Below, piece by piece: positions 12,950-24,107 of a stretch of DNA of 64,000 nt. A model generated the notes under the pieces. That model searched no databases and had not been told where the DNA came from. It was given only the letters and a program-made list of their open reading frames with translations. The stretch lies in the NCBI GenBank assembly GCA_025093555.1, contig JAIWNF010000006.1:434001-498000 (forward strand), in the 5' to 3' direction. The DNA comes from Circinella umbellata (taxonomy: Eukaryota; Mucoromycota; Mucoromycetes; Mucorales; Lichtheimiaceae). Each line of letters starts with the position of its first letter. Positions within the stretch are counted from its first letter, which is position 1. The translations under genes were made by a program, and so were the position numbers.

Positions 12950-15900
12950 ACCCCACCTTAACATCGTATTCTAGAAGTATCCAAATAAACATGCTTCCTC
13001 ATTCCAGGATAAACATAATAGCCTTTGTTGTCTACCTGTAGCGATAGTAATTCCATTGCAACACAATCGAGGTGGGAGATATCTGTAAAGTAAATACGGG
13101 AACGTTCATGAAATCCAACGGGAATATTTGTGATTGGAGCTGCTGCTGCATCCATTCTAAGACTTAATACACAGAAAACTCTCCGTTGTTCTCTATGCAC
13201 GTGAGAAAACATAAGTAGTATCGTTCCAAAGATATGACCCCATCGTAACGCATTTTCACTATTTAATCCTCTTCGGGCACGTGCATCTACAGGTAAAGTT
13301 AACTTTGCAAAGACATTTGTTCCAGAAAACTTGTGTCCACGTGCAATTGCTTGTTTTTCAGTGTGAATAGTAGCATCCAGAGTTGAGTAATCAATTCCAT
13401 GACGAGAATAATATTCAGTAAGTAAAGATTCAAGATTATATTCATCATTGAAATTGTGTGTGGTCTTTTATTGTAGTTGCTTCAATGTTGCGGTGGCGTT
13501 AATCTCATCCTCAATAGCGACGGTTATCATACCCGATAACATGATATTTCTACTTTCAGATAATTGATCCTGTACTGATGGCTGTTGATTCACAAGTAGA
13601 TCATTCGATGTACAATGACGGAAGAATTGTGCAATAGCTATCACGTCTTTCATTACATTGCTGGCATCGGCGGCAGGCTTCGATCGAGAGCTGATCTTTG
13701 GTTTAAGTATTCCAATCATTCTTTCTGTCGGTCTTGAATTGTACATTCGCGGAGGTCCATACTGCTTTATACAATCTGGCACGCGTCCAAGATAGTGTTC
13801 GTTAATAGTAAAAATATATTTAGGCATATGGTTGTTGAGGAAAGTGTGCCAAGTTTGGATGGAGCTAGCGAATAAAATACATTTCAGTATGAGAGAGTCA
13901 AATCATAAAAAAATCCCTGGTTATACACACTTTTCAATCAGTTGGATATCTTGTGCCGTTAATTCGAATTGCAGTATCAGTTCATAGGCCTTGGATAAAG
14001 CCAACAAAGCCACCTTTGCCTGTTCCAATACGCTCTTATCCTTTTTCTTTTCTTTTTGCACTCCTGTTGTTGCTTATCATACAAGCTGTTCAATGACATA
14101 AGTAGGAACAATGTATAACATGAATGTAATCCAATCTACTGCTCTAGCATATCCAGGTTGTTTTTGTAGATCTATGGTATTTTCATCAAAAGGTCTTAAT
14201 TCTCACAACATTTTTTATAACACTTAACAATAAATGTCCCTTCAAAGGTTGATGGTATTTTGCTTTTTAGTAAGGCCAATTTTTGTCTAATAGTTATACG
14301 GTACTTTCTTTGCAGCACCAAAGGATTGTTTCTTCCGAACTTTTTGCCATGAATCGCATCTCAGACTTGCATTCCAATGTTATGACCAAGCATATGCATT
14401 TCATCGATAACAAAGAAGATTGCTCCCTTGAATGTCTTTAGCATTGCGAATGGAGTTTTCTTCTTCAAGTGGTGTTCCTATACAGAAATTGGCACATTAG
14501 TATAGTCATAAGATTTATCTATCATTTATAGATTAGCTTCTGAAGAAACACATACAGGGTCACCCGTTATGAACGACAACACTCGTCTAGTATCTGCAGC
14601 TTTTCTGGTTGGTGGAAAGAACATCCCACCCCCACCAACGCGTTGCCCTTTTACAAGACAAATTCTACACCCATAAGCTCCTGTATGGCTATTCCCAATT
14701 AGTTCACCAATTGCTGGGATATCTCCTCCTGTAGCTAACAGATGTACTTTTGATTTAAATTCTTCATCCTGTGTATGCACAACCATTCCTCTGTCTTGTG
14801 AGATTGTGAGTTCTGATAAGAGTGGTTGAAGGAAACTGTATATGTGGTTCGGTTTTTTTGGACCAGGGATGACAGCAAGGAGGAGAAGATTTTCTTTCTT
14901 GAAACTATGTAAACATATACTGCCAGTTATACCAATGTCACCATGTAATAAAATAATAAAATACAACATATACATATACATACCGTTCTTCGGGTGGAAG
15001 ATTCAATATTGTTGCCATAACAAGAGTTACCGTATATGATCTTTTCTTGAATACATTGAAACCATCAGTAAATAAGGCAATTGCAATATCTTCTGGTGGT
15101 TGCTGGAATAGTTGATCACGTATTGACAAGTGTCTCCATCAAATATGTCTTTCATGGTGGGTTCTACTGACCGTCGCCATCGGTACCCCATTAGATAGTG
15201 TAATGCAGGTGATTGAAGGTATGATGCAATATGGTGTGATAATGAGAGCTGATACGTAGTTTCTAATGAGGCGATCTTACCATTTTCTAACATTTTAAAG
15301 CGTGGTTTGTTACAGTTTGAACATTTATCTGGACTATCGTCTGTGTACATTGAGCATCCAAGACAAACATCATATTACACTGGCGTGAGAATAGAAATCA
15401 CTTGAGAAAAGTTTTTAGACAGGTGTTGCGACAAAAGAGGTTTACGTTCTAGAACAATTTGATCGCTAATATATTTGTTAATAATACCTTCACGTATACA
15501 CAAACTTCGTAAAGTATTGAAAGAAATTCTTACCAAACTCTGGATCAGCGATAAAAGTATTTATCCACTCTATGATAGCATCCGTCTTGCTTTTCCCAAT
15601 ATTCAGTTCGCGAGTAAATGTGAAAAAATCCACACTTTTTCGTGTACGTAGTGAAATCCATGGGTTTATGGGCAGGAATATGAACATGTATATCTTTCTG
15701 CAAGGCTGGCGAGGGAGATGTTCAAGAAGAAGGCGTCGTTGATGATGATGATGTATGTTGTATTATAAGAACATTATCTCTTTATCCCAGATGAAATAAG
15801 AAATCATATTTAATACAGACGTGAACAGAACTCAATTCTAAAAAGGGAACTGAGTAAAATCGCATAACGATGTCCTGCGCCTCGTCAACTTAAATTAAAG

Positions 15901-16620
15901 AATAAAAGAGAGTATCATGGCTAAGCCCAATATACTTCAGAACAGTAGCTATAGTAACCTTCTCAATATTAATGACTAATATCAAGTACCCGACTTTACT
16001 ATCAATCACCCACATCATTCTATTAACTAAGCCCCATAACTCATAGAATAGAAATCATATAAATACGGGTTGTAAATATTATTTTAAAGAAATAACTTTA
16101 TTCTAGTTTCTAAATTATTATTAAAGATATATAACAAAGTCTCAAAGGATTTATACCTTGTCTGTTTTTATTTCCTACTTTTATTAAAATAACCAAATAT
16201 CACAATGTAGAAGAAGTTGTTGTTGATGAAGAAGAAGTCGACGGCGAAAGACTGGGTTTCAGATCGCTGTTCTCTTGGATATCTGACATTAGATCGTCAA
16301 TATCGTAATAAAAATTGTGATAATGCTCGTCAAAAAGCTCTTCTGATGACTGTCCCTCTTGTTGAACTAAAGTTAAATAAAAGTTTTAATTTACACCTAA
16401 AGAATGCCATGTAACTTAGGTATACATACTTTGAGTGTTTGAATTTTGATCGGTCTATAATCCAACGTTGAGTATGGTTGTTGTTGTTCATCATGCAAGC
16501 GCCGTTGGATATTTCTCAAACGATTCAAAAAAACACTGCCTGACATGTGTACGTGCTTCTGAGGACGGACATACTTTACTACAATCATTACATTTGTATA
16601 TGGTGTACTTAAAAAAATGC
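12950..16620 (-). pseudogene. CACTA-type transposase (tnp2 family), degraded and interrupted by a solo LTR
   Basis: Pieces in several minus-strand frames line up in order as one tnp2-family transposase. They are: a C2H2-like finger (CNDCSKVCPSSEARTHVRQC, about 16.55-16.6 kb); a Gln/Glu/Ser-rich linker exon (QQEGQSSEELFDEHYHN, about 16.2-16.37 kb); LQKDIHVHIPAHKPMDF (15.65 kb); a CSNCNKPRF zinc ribbon (15.3 kb); FTDGFNVFKKRSYTV and NLPPEERY (15.0 kb); LLLLAVIPGPKKPNHIYSFL and GDIPAIGELIGNSHTGAYGC (14.6-14.9 kb); EMHMLGHNIGMQV (14.4 kb); a DUF4218-like FTINEHYLGRVPDCIKQYGP (13.8 kb); and a C-terminal part to about 12.95 kb. There are many stops and frameshifts, so it is not functional. The family cuts CACTA/EnSpm elements; the element termini were not identified. 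Confidence 0.85.
15756..16204. mobile_element. Solo LTR inserted in the tnp2 gene
   Basis: 449 bp starting TGTTG and ending TCACA, flanked on both sides by ATGTA (15751-15755 and 16205-16209). TG...CA ends with a 5-bp duplication are the hallmark of an LTR-retrotransposon insertion reduced to a single LTR. Removing it with one duplication joins the two Ser/Thr-rich coding halves of the tnp2 gene in the same frame, which independently supports the boundaries. A TATAAATA motif lies near 16,058. No gag/pol remains, so the superfamily cannot be told. Confidence 0.88.
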
Positions 16621-16642
16621 CAGGTGATAAAAAAAAAGTAAA

Positions 16643-17428
16643 ATGCCACCAAAAGGTTCCACCACAGCTGTGGTAGCTATTCAAAATGCTACTGAGACGA
16701 TCTTGAACGTTTTTTCTGATCTTAATACCAAAGTTACTTCACCCCTTGAATCATAAAGTACCGTAAAGGTTATGATCGATCTTGAACTTTTCTCAATCTC
16801 CAATCGTATTGAAAAGATTGAGGAAACGCTGACAGAATTAAAAGATTTGTCTATGACATTGCCAGAGTGCCCAGCACAGCAACAACAACAAACAGTGACT
16901 GAATCAAAGATTGAGCACCTAAAGGACAATAATAACAAGAATATCAAGCTTTGGAAAAAACATATCGACTCTTTTATTCAGTAATATGGTCCTAATCCTG
17001 ATGACGACAACTCAGTCAAAACTATCAGAAAGGAACTTGGTCGTTATATCCAATGGGGAACAAATGACGCTGCAAATACAATCCTCGACGTTGACAATAA
17101 TAATAACCAACTACCCTCTTGGAAGAAAATGCGACGTCAAGAAAAAACGCATTGTTACAAATCATAATGAAAGAAGGAATCAGATTGAAGCTGCCTGTAA
17201 ACTGCTGCAATGAAAATTGGCTTATTGTACATCTTGTGTACGAATGTTGGCGTAATAAAACCAAATACCAACCGAAAAAATAAGAAAGATAAAGAAGAAA
17301 AGTTTCTATTTTTTTTTTATTCTTATTGTGCGCGTCATATCTTACAAAAACATACTTAAGTGATGGATCAACAGGTGCAGAAGCAATGAACACAGACGAT
17401 GACCACCGCAATCGAGAAACACAAGGTA
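16643..17428 (+). pseudogene. Companion ORF divergent from tnp2, coiled-coil protein, broken
   Basis: Begins MPPKGSTTAVVAIQNATETI, head-to-head with the tnp2 gene about 20 bp away. The frame continues through two TAA codons (about 16,756 and 16,984), passing a predicted heptad stretch (ISNRIEKIEETLTELKDL), YGPNPDDDNSVKTIRKELGR and NNNNQLPSWKKMRR. It then shifts frame near 17,160 to LKLPVNCCNENWLIVHLVYE and CWRNKTKYQPKK. A last coding-like piece (STGAEAMNTDDDHRNRETQ) ends at a GTAATT donor-like site near 17,428. I do not recognise the family. The bidirectional arrangement suggests an accessory gene of the same CACTA-like element, but that is inference. Confidence 0.55.
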
Positions 17429-17486
17429 ATTGATGGAATATTTGAATGACAATTATTGATACTATCTAACACACTCTTTTATTGGT

Positions 17487-18505
17487 ACGGTGCATTCTGT
17501 CTTAAACCGTCAAAATAATAATTTGAATCCCGACATAAAAACTTGATCACTATGAAATATTTTTGACATCAAGTAATCAATAATCTGGCACATGGAACGT
17601 GTTTATTTTTGTATTCTAAATCTATTGCTCGTTTTCTTTTTTAAAAAAACTTATTTTTCATCGAGTTCATAGCCTTCAAAGTTTTATCGGAATGTGAAAA
17701 TTTACTAAGTAATGCCAAGATTTCGATACAGGGTATATAGGGGAGATAAGAGGGAAAAGCAGTGTGTAACAGGAAACAACTGACGGGTAATACATTATCC
17801 GAAATACTTATTCGCCAGTTAATAAATAAATATACTGCATCCACTTAAAATCATCCACTTAAATACTATTTCTATCAAGAATATAATATGCTACTGTTAA
17901 ATAAAAAGGTACTTGATAGAAAAAAGATGATTATATAGTGACAACAATTATAAATACATAGTTTTAGAACCTTTGATCTATCTTTATGAGATACAGTTCT
18001 AGTTTAGCTACCCATAATAATCAAATAAGATAAAATAGAAAAAGATATAGGTAAAAGAGTTGTTATTCTATTTTAAAAATAAAGATTCTCCACTTTTTTT
18101 ATTTATAATAGTTTTACATCTTTCATCTTGATTAATTTGGATTTATAATAACCATTGGCCTCTTAAGTACTGCTGATATAATATACTTATTATATATGTG
18201 ATTAACTTGCTTTCTTTCTTTCTTTTTTTTACATATATCTTTTTATTATTTATACTTTAATAATTTTTTTAGTTCTATTATACATTATATATAGATATTT
18301 GTTATCTTTTTAGGTCACTGAAATTTCTTAATAAAACAATAAAAGTAATCCAAGGTTTTTTGGGCATTATTATATGCTCAATAGTCAACATAGTACTTGA
18401 TACCTTTAATGGCTTTAACCATGGCTTTAATATTATCCGACGGGATTTAAAATATTTTCAAATTTCGAATATTGACGCTTTAAGACAGAATGCACCATAT
18501 ATAAT
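17487..18505. mobile_element. Inverted-repeat (MITE-like) element, about 1 kb
   Basis: The left end reads GGTGCATTCTGTCTTAAA, then CCGTCAA. The reverse complement of 18,462-18,497 reads the same 18 bases, then GCGTCAA and further partial similarity (AATTTGAA, AAATCCCG). TA sits just outside one variable base at both ends, compatible with a TA target site. The interior is AT-rich with no supported ORF. Probably a non-autonomous DNA transposon, possibly Tc1/mariner-related. Confidence 0.65.
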
Positions 18506-19267
18506 ATTTTGTAGGGTCAAAAGAAGAGCAAAAAGGACAAACTAAACAAGAAAAGTAAAAACAACAATGGAAATAATTAATGATTTGTTAGGTAATAATT
18601 TGCATGTAAGATTAGTAAAGATTGTATTATATTTTATACATATACATGTATATACAATTGTATACCATATTATCATCATCGACCCAAGCCATCATCCACA
18701 CTACTATTAGCATATAATATAGTAGTAAATAAAAAGCTTTTATATACACGGGTAACAACAAGCGTAATATATTTATTACTTAATATATGGAAAAGAGGGT
18801 TAATAATTTGGTTATAAAGAGAAATTATCAGGGTAAAAAGGGATATTACTATAGGGTAAAAAAGATTATGTACATCCATTTCCTGCAATGCATATTAATA
18901 CAAAAAAAAAGGTGAAAATAGAATTTATTCTTCAAATGTATGTATCTCCTTTGATCAGTTACTATATGTATACTGGTGAATATGTCAACTAGTATTTAAT
19001 GTGTAAAAAATAAAAGAGAGTAGTAATAAAAGAGAAAGTAAAAAGAGAAATAGATAATGCGCTATTTCACAGAAGGATACCGAGGGAGATTTCTTGCATG
19101 CGAGCGACTTATATGACACAAGAGAGCCTAAGTGTTTGCAAGTATAGAGGTGTGGTAAGAACAGATTTGTTTTGATTGAGATATATACACCTGGTGTGGT
19201 TTTCGTTGATATTGCGTATGTACTGTTGCATATATTTGTATGTACTTGCATTTCTACTTTGATAAAA
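18506..19267. other. Spacer between repeat element and hypothetical gene
   Basis: About 760 bp, AT-rich, with no supported gene. Short minus-strand ORFs (18676-18888 and 18985-19251) are hydrophobic and low-complexity. This is the 3' flank of the gene ending at 19268. Confidence 0.5.
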
Positions 19268-20966
19268 TTAAGTATTATTCTTTTTATTCAACCAGTTATG
19301 ATGGCTTCTTAAGTTCTTCTTGTAAGATGGACTCAAAATAGGATCAAAAGATGATCTTCTGTCCAGTGCTTTGTTTACTTCCTCCTTCAATAAAGTTGCC
19401 ATGTTTTCCACTTTATCCTTGTACATCATTAATTGTTGTAATAAAAGAGCCAGCTCGTCGCTGTGGTTGGGGCTCAGTGGTATACGGACTCTTTTGCTTG
19501 TTCTTTCTGTGGTGAAGTTGGAGGGGGAGTCAAGGCTTGTTTGTAACAGGTCACCTTTGATTCCACAGATATGGAACGAGGTTATGATAAAAGAAGGTGG
19601 ATAAATAAAGCTAAATGAACTGATTGCTTTTTGTATAATTGTTTTAGCTTCCAGAAGCAGTTTCAAGTGGTCATCCTTGACCTTGGTAGTGGTGGCCTTC
19701 CTTCCGACCTTAATGTTCATTATATCAATGAATCCTTTATTGATAATAACTCCAAGTCTATAATCGATCTTGAATTTTTTATCAAAGCTTTTCAATACCA
19801 TATCGCCACTAATAGAGCAGACAATGGAGTTAGTATTCTCTGATATCTTTTTTTTTCAAAATACAAGCTTTGTATTTACCTCTTGACTTGTACAATGTTA
19901 TTAGAGAATATAGCTTCTATGATGGGTCCCCAGATATTTATGTTAAAGTCTTGTTCTGATGGTTCATGAGCAGAAGAAAAGTCAAGTAGGCTTGGTTTAG
20001 TATAGAAGGCATTCATACTATATGCATAATATAGTAGTATTATTGTGTTGTTAGCAAAATATCATGCATAGAAGTTAAGAACGTTTGGAACTTACATAGT
20101 GGTGATAATCTTGTACAAATACAAAAAATAGGACACTGTTGTTGGTATGATAATGATCGGGTATCCCTTTTAAAGGCTGTTGACTTCTAAGATTTTAAAC
20201 GCTGTCAATTAACAAGTATTCTGATTTGTAAATCTGCCTCCTCATTCACATACTTTTGGTGTTACAGAGTTTATCGCAGCAATCAGTTTTGGGTGTAGTG
20301 GTGGTAGTTGGTCCTCTTCAGTACTTTGATGAGATATCATTATTTCCTTCCAACTATCTACATCATCTTGTTGAGATGAGCTCCCTTGGTTTGATAGATC
20401 AGTGATGTTATTTTCAGTTAAGCTTAATAAAAGATAGATATTTATATTTAGTGATTGCTAAACAAAGTATTTGGGATATTTAGTGGCACTTACGTTTGGG
20501 ATAGACGGCGGTCCTTTTGGGTACATTTAGTTGACTAGATGAAATAAAGACTATCTTGTTAGAGCTATGTACTGCATTTGGCATATATTTTTGTGTCTTA
20601 CAGTGGATGCTTCTTGAGATAGCATGTAATCGAGTTTTCTTTTTACTGTATTTGCGCTTATGATCTCCCTGACTGTATCAGTCCAGTATATGTCTAAGTG
20701 TGTGCTTTCAGTAATCATCTAAAATGATAATCAGTCAAATGTGTTATAATATGTATTTGACAAAATCCTTACCGCAAAATCATCAGGTATATATTCTTCA
20801 TATAAGAAGTCCTTCAGTTCTTGGTCTTTAACTTCCTCGTATACAGACATTACGGCAATCTTCAGTTCATTTTTGGCAAAAGTACGTGTCTTGAATCCAG
20901 AATGGATATAAAATGATTGTGTGTCAAAGTTTTTTCCCCTGTTTAAGTATGTAGGCTTTCTTGGAC
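19268..20966 (-). CDS. Multi-exon protein of unknown function, 5' end missing
   Basis: Seven open stretches can be joined with good splice sites: 20966-20773, 20718-20602, 20534-20494, 20422-20254, 20186-20096, 20017-19880 and 19808-19268. Exon text has real-protein character: KPTYLNRGKNFDTQSFYIH; THLDIYWTDTVREIISANTV; PPLHPKLIAAINSV; MNAFYTKPSLLDFSSAHEPS; QDFNINIWGPIIEAIFSNN; then FDKKFKIDYRLGVIINKGFI and a Ser/Arg-rich tail with a short coiled coil (ELALLLQQLMMYKDKVEN). I do not recognise the family. The first exon shown begins in phase 1, so at least one upstream exon is missing, and the piggyBac-like element starts about 60 bp upstream. The junction between the 20096 and 20017 exons does not keep phase as drawn, so one boundary there is wrong or the gene is damaged. 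Confidence 0.5.
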
Positions 20967-21259
20967 CTAAAATAGCATAGATTAGTAACAGTACAAGCAA
21001 TATAGTATTATAACATATATTTACATTTTAATGAGTATCTTTGCACCCCCGACACTAGATCTAGTCTCTACTTTGAATGAATATATCTAGCCAAATAATT
21101 GACCACACATTATAAAAGTTGTATAGAATATAGTTTAAGTTATGAAAAATGTATTTTATCATTTATAAGTTCCAGGATATACTGTATTGTTATATATAAC
21201 AAATTGAAATTGGTTGGTAAATAGTGAAAAATCGAGAGACTAGATCTAGTCTCTACTTT

Positions 21260-23903
21260 GGGAGTAATTATTTCTCCAATAACAACAAAAAAAGTCAACC
21301 ATACTGAAAAGTAGGTAATGCTTCTCTGTTCAACTGGACCAAAAGAATGCCACGCAAGGTATGCATTTGCCTCAGCCAGTACCAAAAAGAAAGAAAACGC
21401 TCTAACTTCCCAGGGAAACACGAAAAAAGGTGTACAATTAAAAAGGTGTACTTTTTTAAATCCCGCAATAGCAGTCATGGAAAAAGGTGTACAATTGGGT
21501 TGGAGAGCTTGATCGTATACCTGATGCATTTTTCTATACAATATGTCAAAGCATAATATCTATTGTGGTCAACCAAAATAATTTCATAATAATCAATATC
21601 AAAAAAAAATTTACGTATCAACTTTTAAAATACTGAAAAGCAATATTATCTCCTTTACTAGTTATAATATAATGAAAAAAGAAAACAAGTAAAACTATGC
21701 CAAAAACATACCGGTCATTTTTATAGCAAACTTAGAATTACACACTATACTTTGTATTCTATATAATGAATTACTATGCTTAAAATATTGTCAATTTTAT
21801 GGAGACATTGTCTTTATTATAAATATATTAATTATTAAGAGAGCCCTGGCTGTTATTGTTTTTAATTCTCTTTCACAATTTTGACATATAAGTCATTCAT
21901 TTATCTCTTTATTTTTAAACATTTTTATGCCTGTTTATTCTATTATATTTGCATCTATCTTGTATTGCCTTGTATTTTATAAATTCCTAAATGACGCCTG
22001 TACCAATTGCCTCAAAAAATTCAATATCTTCTCGAGTAAGACGTTTTCTGTGAAGATATCTCCATATAGTTTTATAATCAGCAGTGAGACCAAGAAAATT
22101 ATTTTGACATTATTGTATAGTAATAGTTTTAAGATTCGATTATTTCGTGTTTCAGCAACAGAGTAAAAAAAGTGCACTTTTTTCATGTACAGCCATTTGA
22201 GAAAAAAGTGTACTATTTTCCTGCTATTCATACAGTGACTCTGTTTTCTATGTCGCTCTTTCAAAAAGTACATCTTTTTGATTGTACACCTTTTTTAGTG
22301 ACACCCAACTTCCCAGGAGTGTGTCTGCATGACATCATGATATGAAGCCATGTTATCGCGGTTGTTATTATTGATATCTACAGCTCCTTTGCCAGCACCA
22401 TAATCATCAAAAACAGTAGGACGATGAAATGTTGCAAAGCGACTTCTGTTTCCTTCCTTGATTATATGAGTAACCTCTGATCCATGTGTTGTTCTACCAC
22501 AAGTACTAACAAGACATTGCATCTTTCTATCACGCAAGATACATATTGACATAGCTACGTCCTTGACAATACTGACCAGAGAAATCAATGTTCCAACAGA
22601 TTCTCCTTCTAACTTCATGTGAAGATCACGAGGAACGAGACGTGGCCAATGACTTCTCTTCTTCATTGCCATGATACTGTATAGACCATATTGATGAAGA
22701 ACAGCAGCACAACTAGGGGATCAGAACCAGGAATCTGCGAGAATTGTTCTTCAGTGGCAAACCAAGGTTCAGACAGACGCAAGACAGTAGAAATCACAGC
22801 ACCTTGATCACCAAACTTTTTCACTTGAAAGTTCTTTTTACTGATATCAAGACGAATGATAATGTTAGTGGAAGCATTAGCAACTGTTTTAAATTCTTGA
22901 CCAACAGGATGTGGTTTCAAAATAATCTTCTTCACATTAGGCATTCGCGATACCTTCCCAACCCATTGGTTCATTATCTCATCAATTGTCAACACTCGTC
23001 CAGGAACCATTGCATTCAGAAGATTTTCATTGTATACTTCAACAAAACTACGAATCGGAACTAGAGGGTTGCTTGTTACTCCAGCAGCTATAGTGGCAGG
23101 ATGCTCAAGAGTATCAGCTGCCAGAATAGCATCAAAACGACGATGCGACATCCATTGACTGAAATTGTACGGGGATGGGACTAGAATTGTTGGCTTTGTT
23201 CTCCAATAAAAACCTCTATCACTACAAGGAAGCCATGCCATATAAGTCCAAAGTGCAATCCATAAAAAGTATTCAGCCTTGGTCAGTGGGTGCCATTTTT
23301 CAATACAACGAACAACTGCTTTAGCATTGATGGATGGAATAATACGATCAACAATATGATCCATTGGTAGAAACCTTTTAAAAAATATGTATGGTGTTGA
23401 AAACTGATGATTTTCGATATTCAACACTGCATCATTCTTATAAGAAGGCTCAGTATGTCGTACATCGATAGTAACTCTCTTATCCACCCAATCAACATCC
23501 CCTTGCTCTCCGAGAACCTCTTCAAGACCTTCACCATTATCCGATTCATCTGTATCCGATTTATAGTCGATCCCTAAACTCAACAATGGGTTAGAAGAGT
23601 TGTCCCCATCTTAAGCAACAGCAGGAATGCCAGGAACCATGTTTTCTTCAGCCTCTCTCTTTCTTGAGATTCCTGCCTTCATTTTACATATAGAGTGATC
23701 GCCATTGGCAACATGAACACACGCCATTAAAACATTCCCCTCATTCGAGTAGGATTGAACAATTCCATATACCCATTCCTTACTAGACTTTGTAGTTCCT
23801 ATTACGGCAGCTTCTCAGGCCTTCAGCGCTCTTAGAGAAAAGATACGTGAGTCCCAACCGGGATTTTCAAAGTAAAATTAGAAAAATTAGTGGTGACAGA
23901 CAT
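21260..23903 (-). pseudogene. piggyBac-type transposase (DDE_Tnp_1_7 family), inactivated
   Basis: The likely original start is ATG at 23903 (MSVTTNFSNF). A frame change and stops follow near 23,820-23,860, and another in-frame TAA lies at about 23,611 upstream of the long frame 23,586-22,663. That frame shows piggyBac hallmarks: WHPLTKAEYFLWIALWTYMA, CSDRGFYWRTKPTI, RRFDAILAADTLEHP and GRVLTIDEIMNQWVGKV with ILKPHPVGQEF. A frameshift near 22,690 leads into MAMKKRSHWPRLVPRDLHMK, then FDDYGAGKGAVDINNNNRDN and MQTHSWEV. A 894-bp insertion interrupts the gene there. The C-terminus resumes beyond it (RAFSFFLVLAEANAYLAWHS). Cut-and-paste transposase ancestry is clear; it is not functional. Confidence 0.85.
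21413..22306. mobile_element. Non-autonomous DNA transposon nested in the piggyBac gene (Mutator-like signature)
   Basis: 894 bp flanked by the 9-bp direct repeat AACTTCCCA (21404-21412 and 22307-22315). The ends are inverted repeats: GGGAAACACG versus GGGTGTCACT, followed in both by AAAAAAGGTGTACAAT and a second, slightly varied unit (AAAAAGGTGTAC / AAAAAGATGTAC). More copies of the AAAAAGTGTAC-type unit occur inside (21,484; about 22,170; 22,206; 22,265). A 9-bp duplication with repetitive subterminal motifs fits Mutator-like elements. No transposase is encoded. Confidence 0.82.
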
Positions 23904-24107
23904 GCTAATGTTAATTGCAAATTTAATCTGAACGTAGTGAATAGATATTGTTTTTCGTTTTGCACATCAATAGTTATGAAGTAAAACTAGCTAATTTTTT
24001 TTGTCGACGTCATTTATGTTTTTTATTAGACCAAAATTAAAGACCAAACTGGAGACTAGATCTAGTGCCAAAGACTAGATCTAGTCTCATGACAATTTAG
24101 AGATTAA

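Larger units (their letters stand above)
21028..24107 (-). mobile_element. piggyBac-like element, decayed, with a nested insertion
   Basis: Contains the piggyBac-like transposase relic. Copies of the palindrome ACTAGATCTAGT lie near both ends: at 21054-21065 and 21239-21250 on the left, and at 24055-24066 and 24074-24085 on the right. Flanking bases (CTCTACTTTG, or CTCCAGTTTG in reverse) are partly conserved in inverted orientation. TTAA occurs at 21028-21031 and 24104-24107, as expected for piggyBac targets, but the bases just inside do not form a clean inverted repeat. These outer limits are therefore provisional. Confidence 0.65.
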
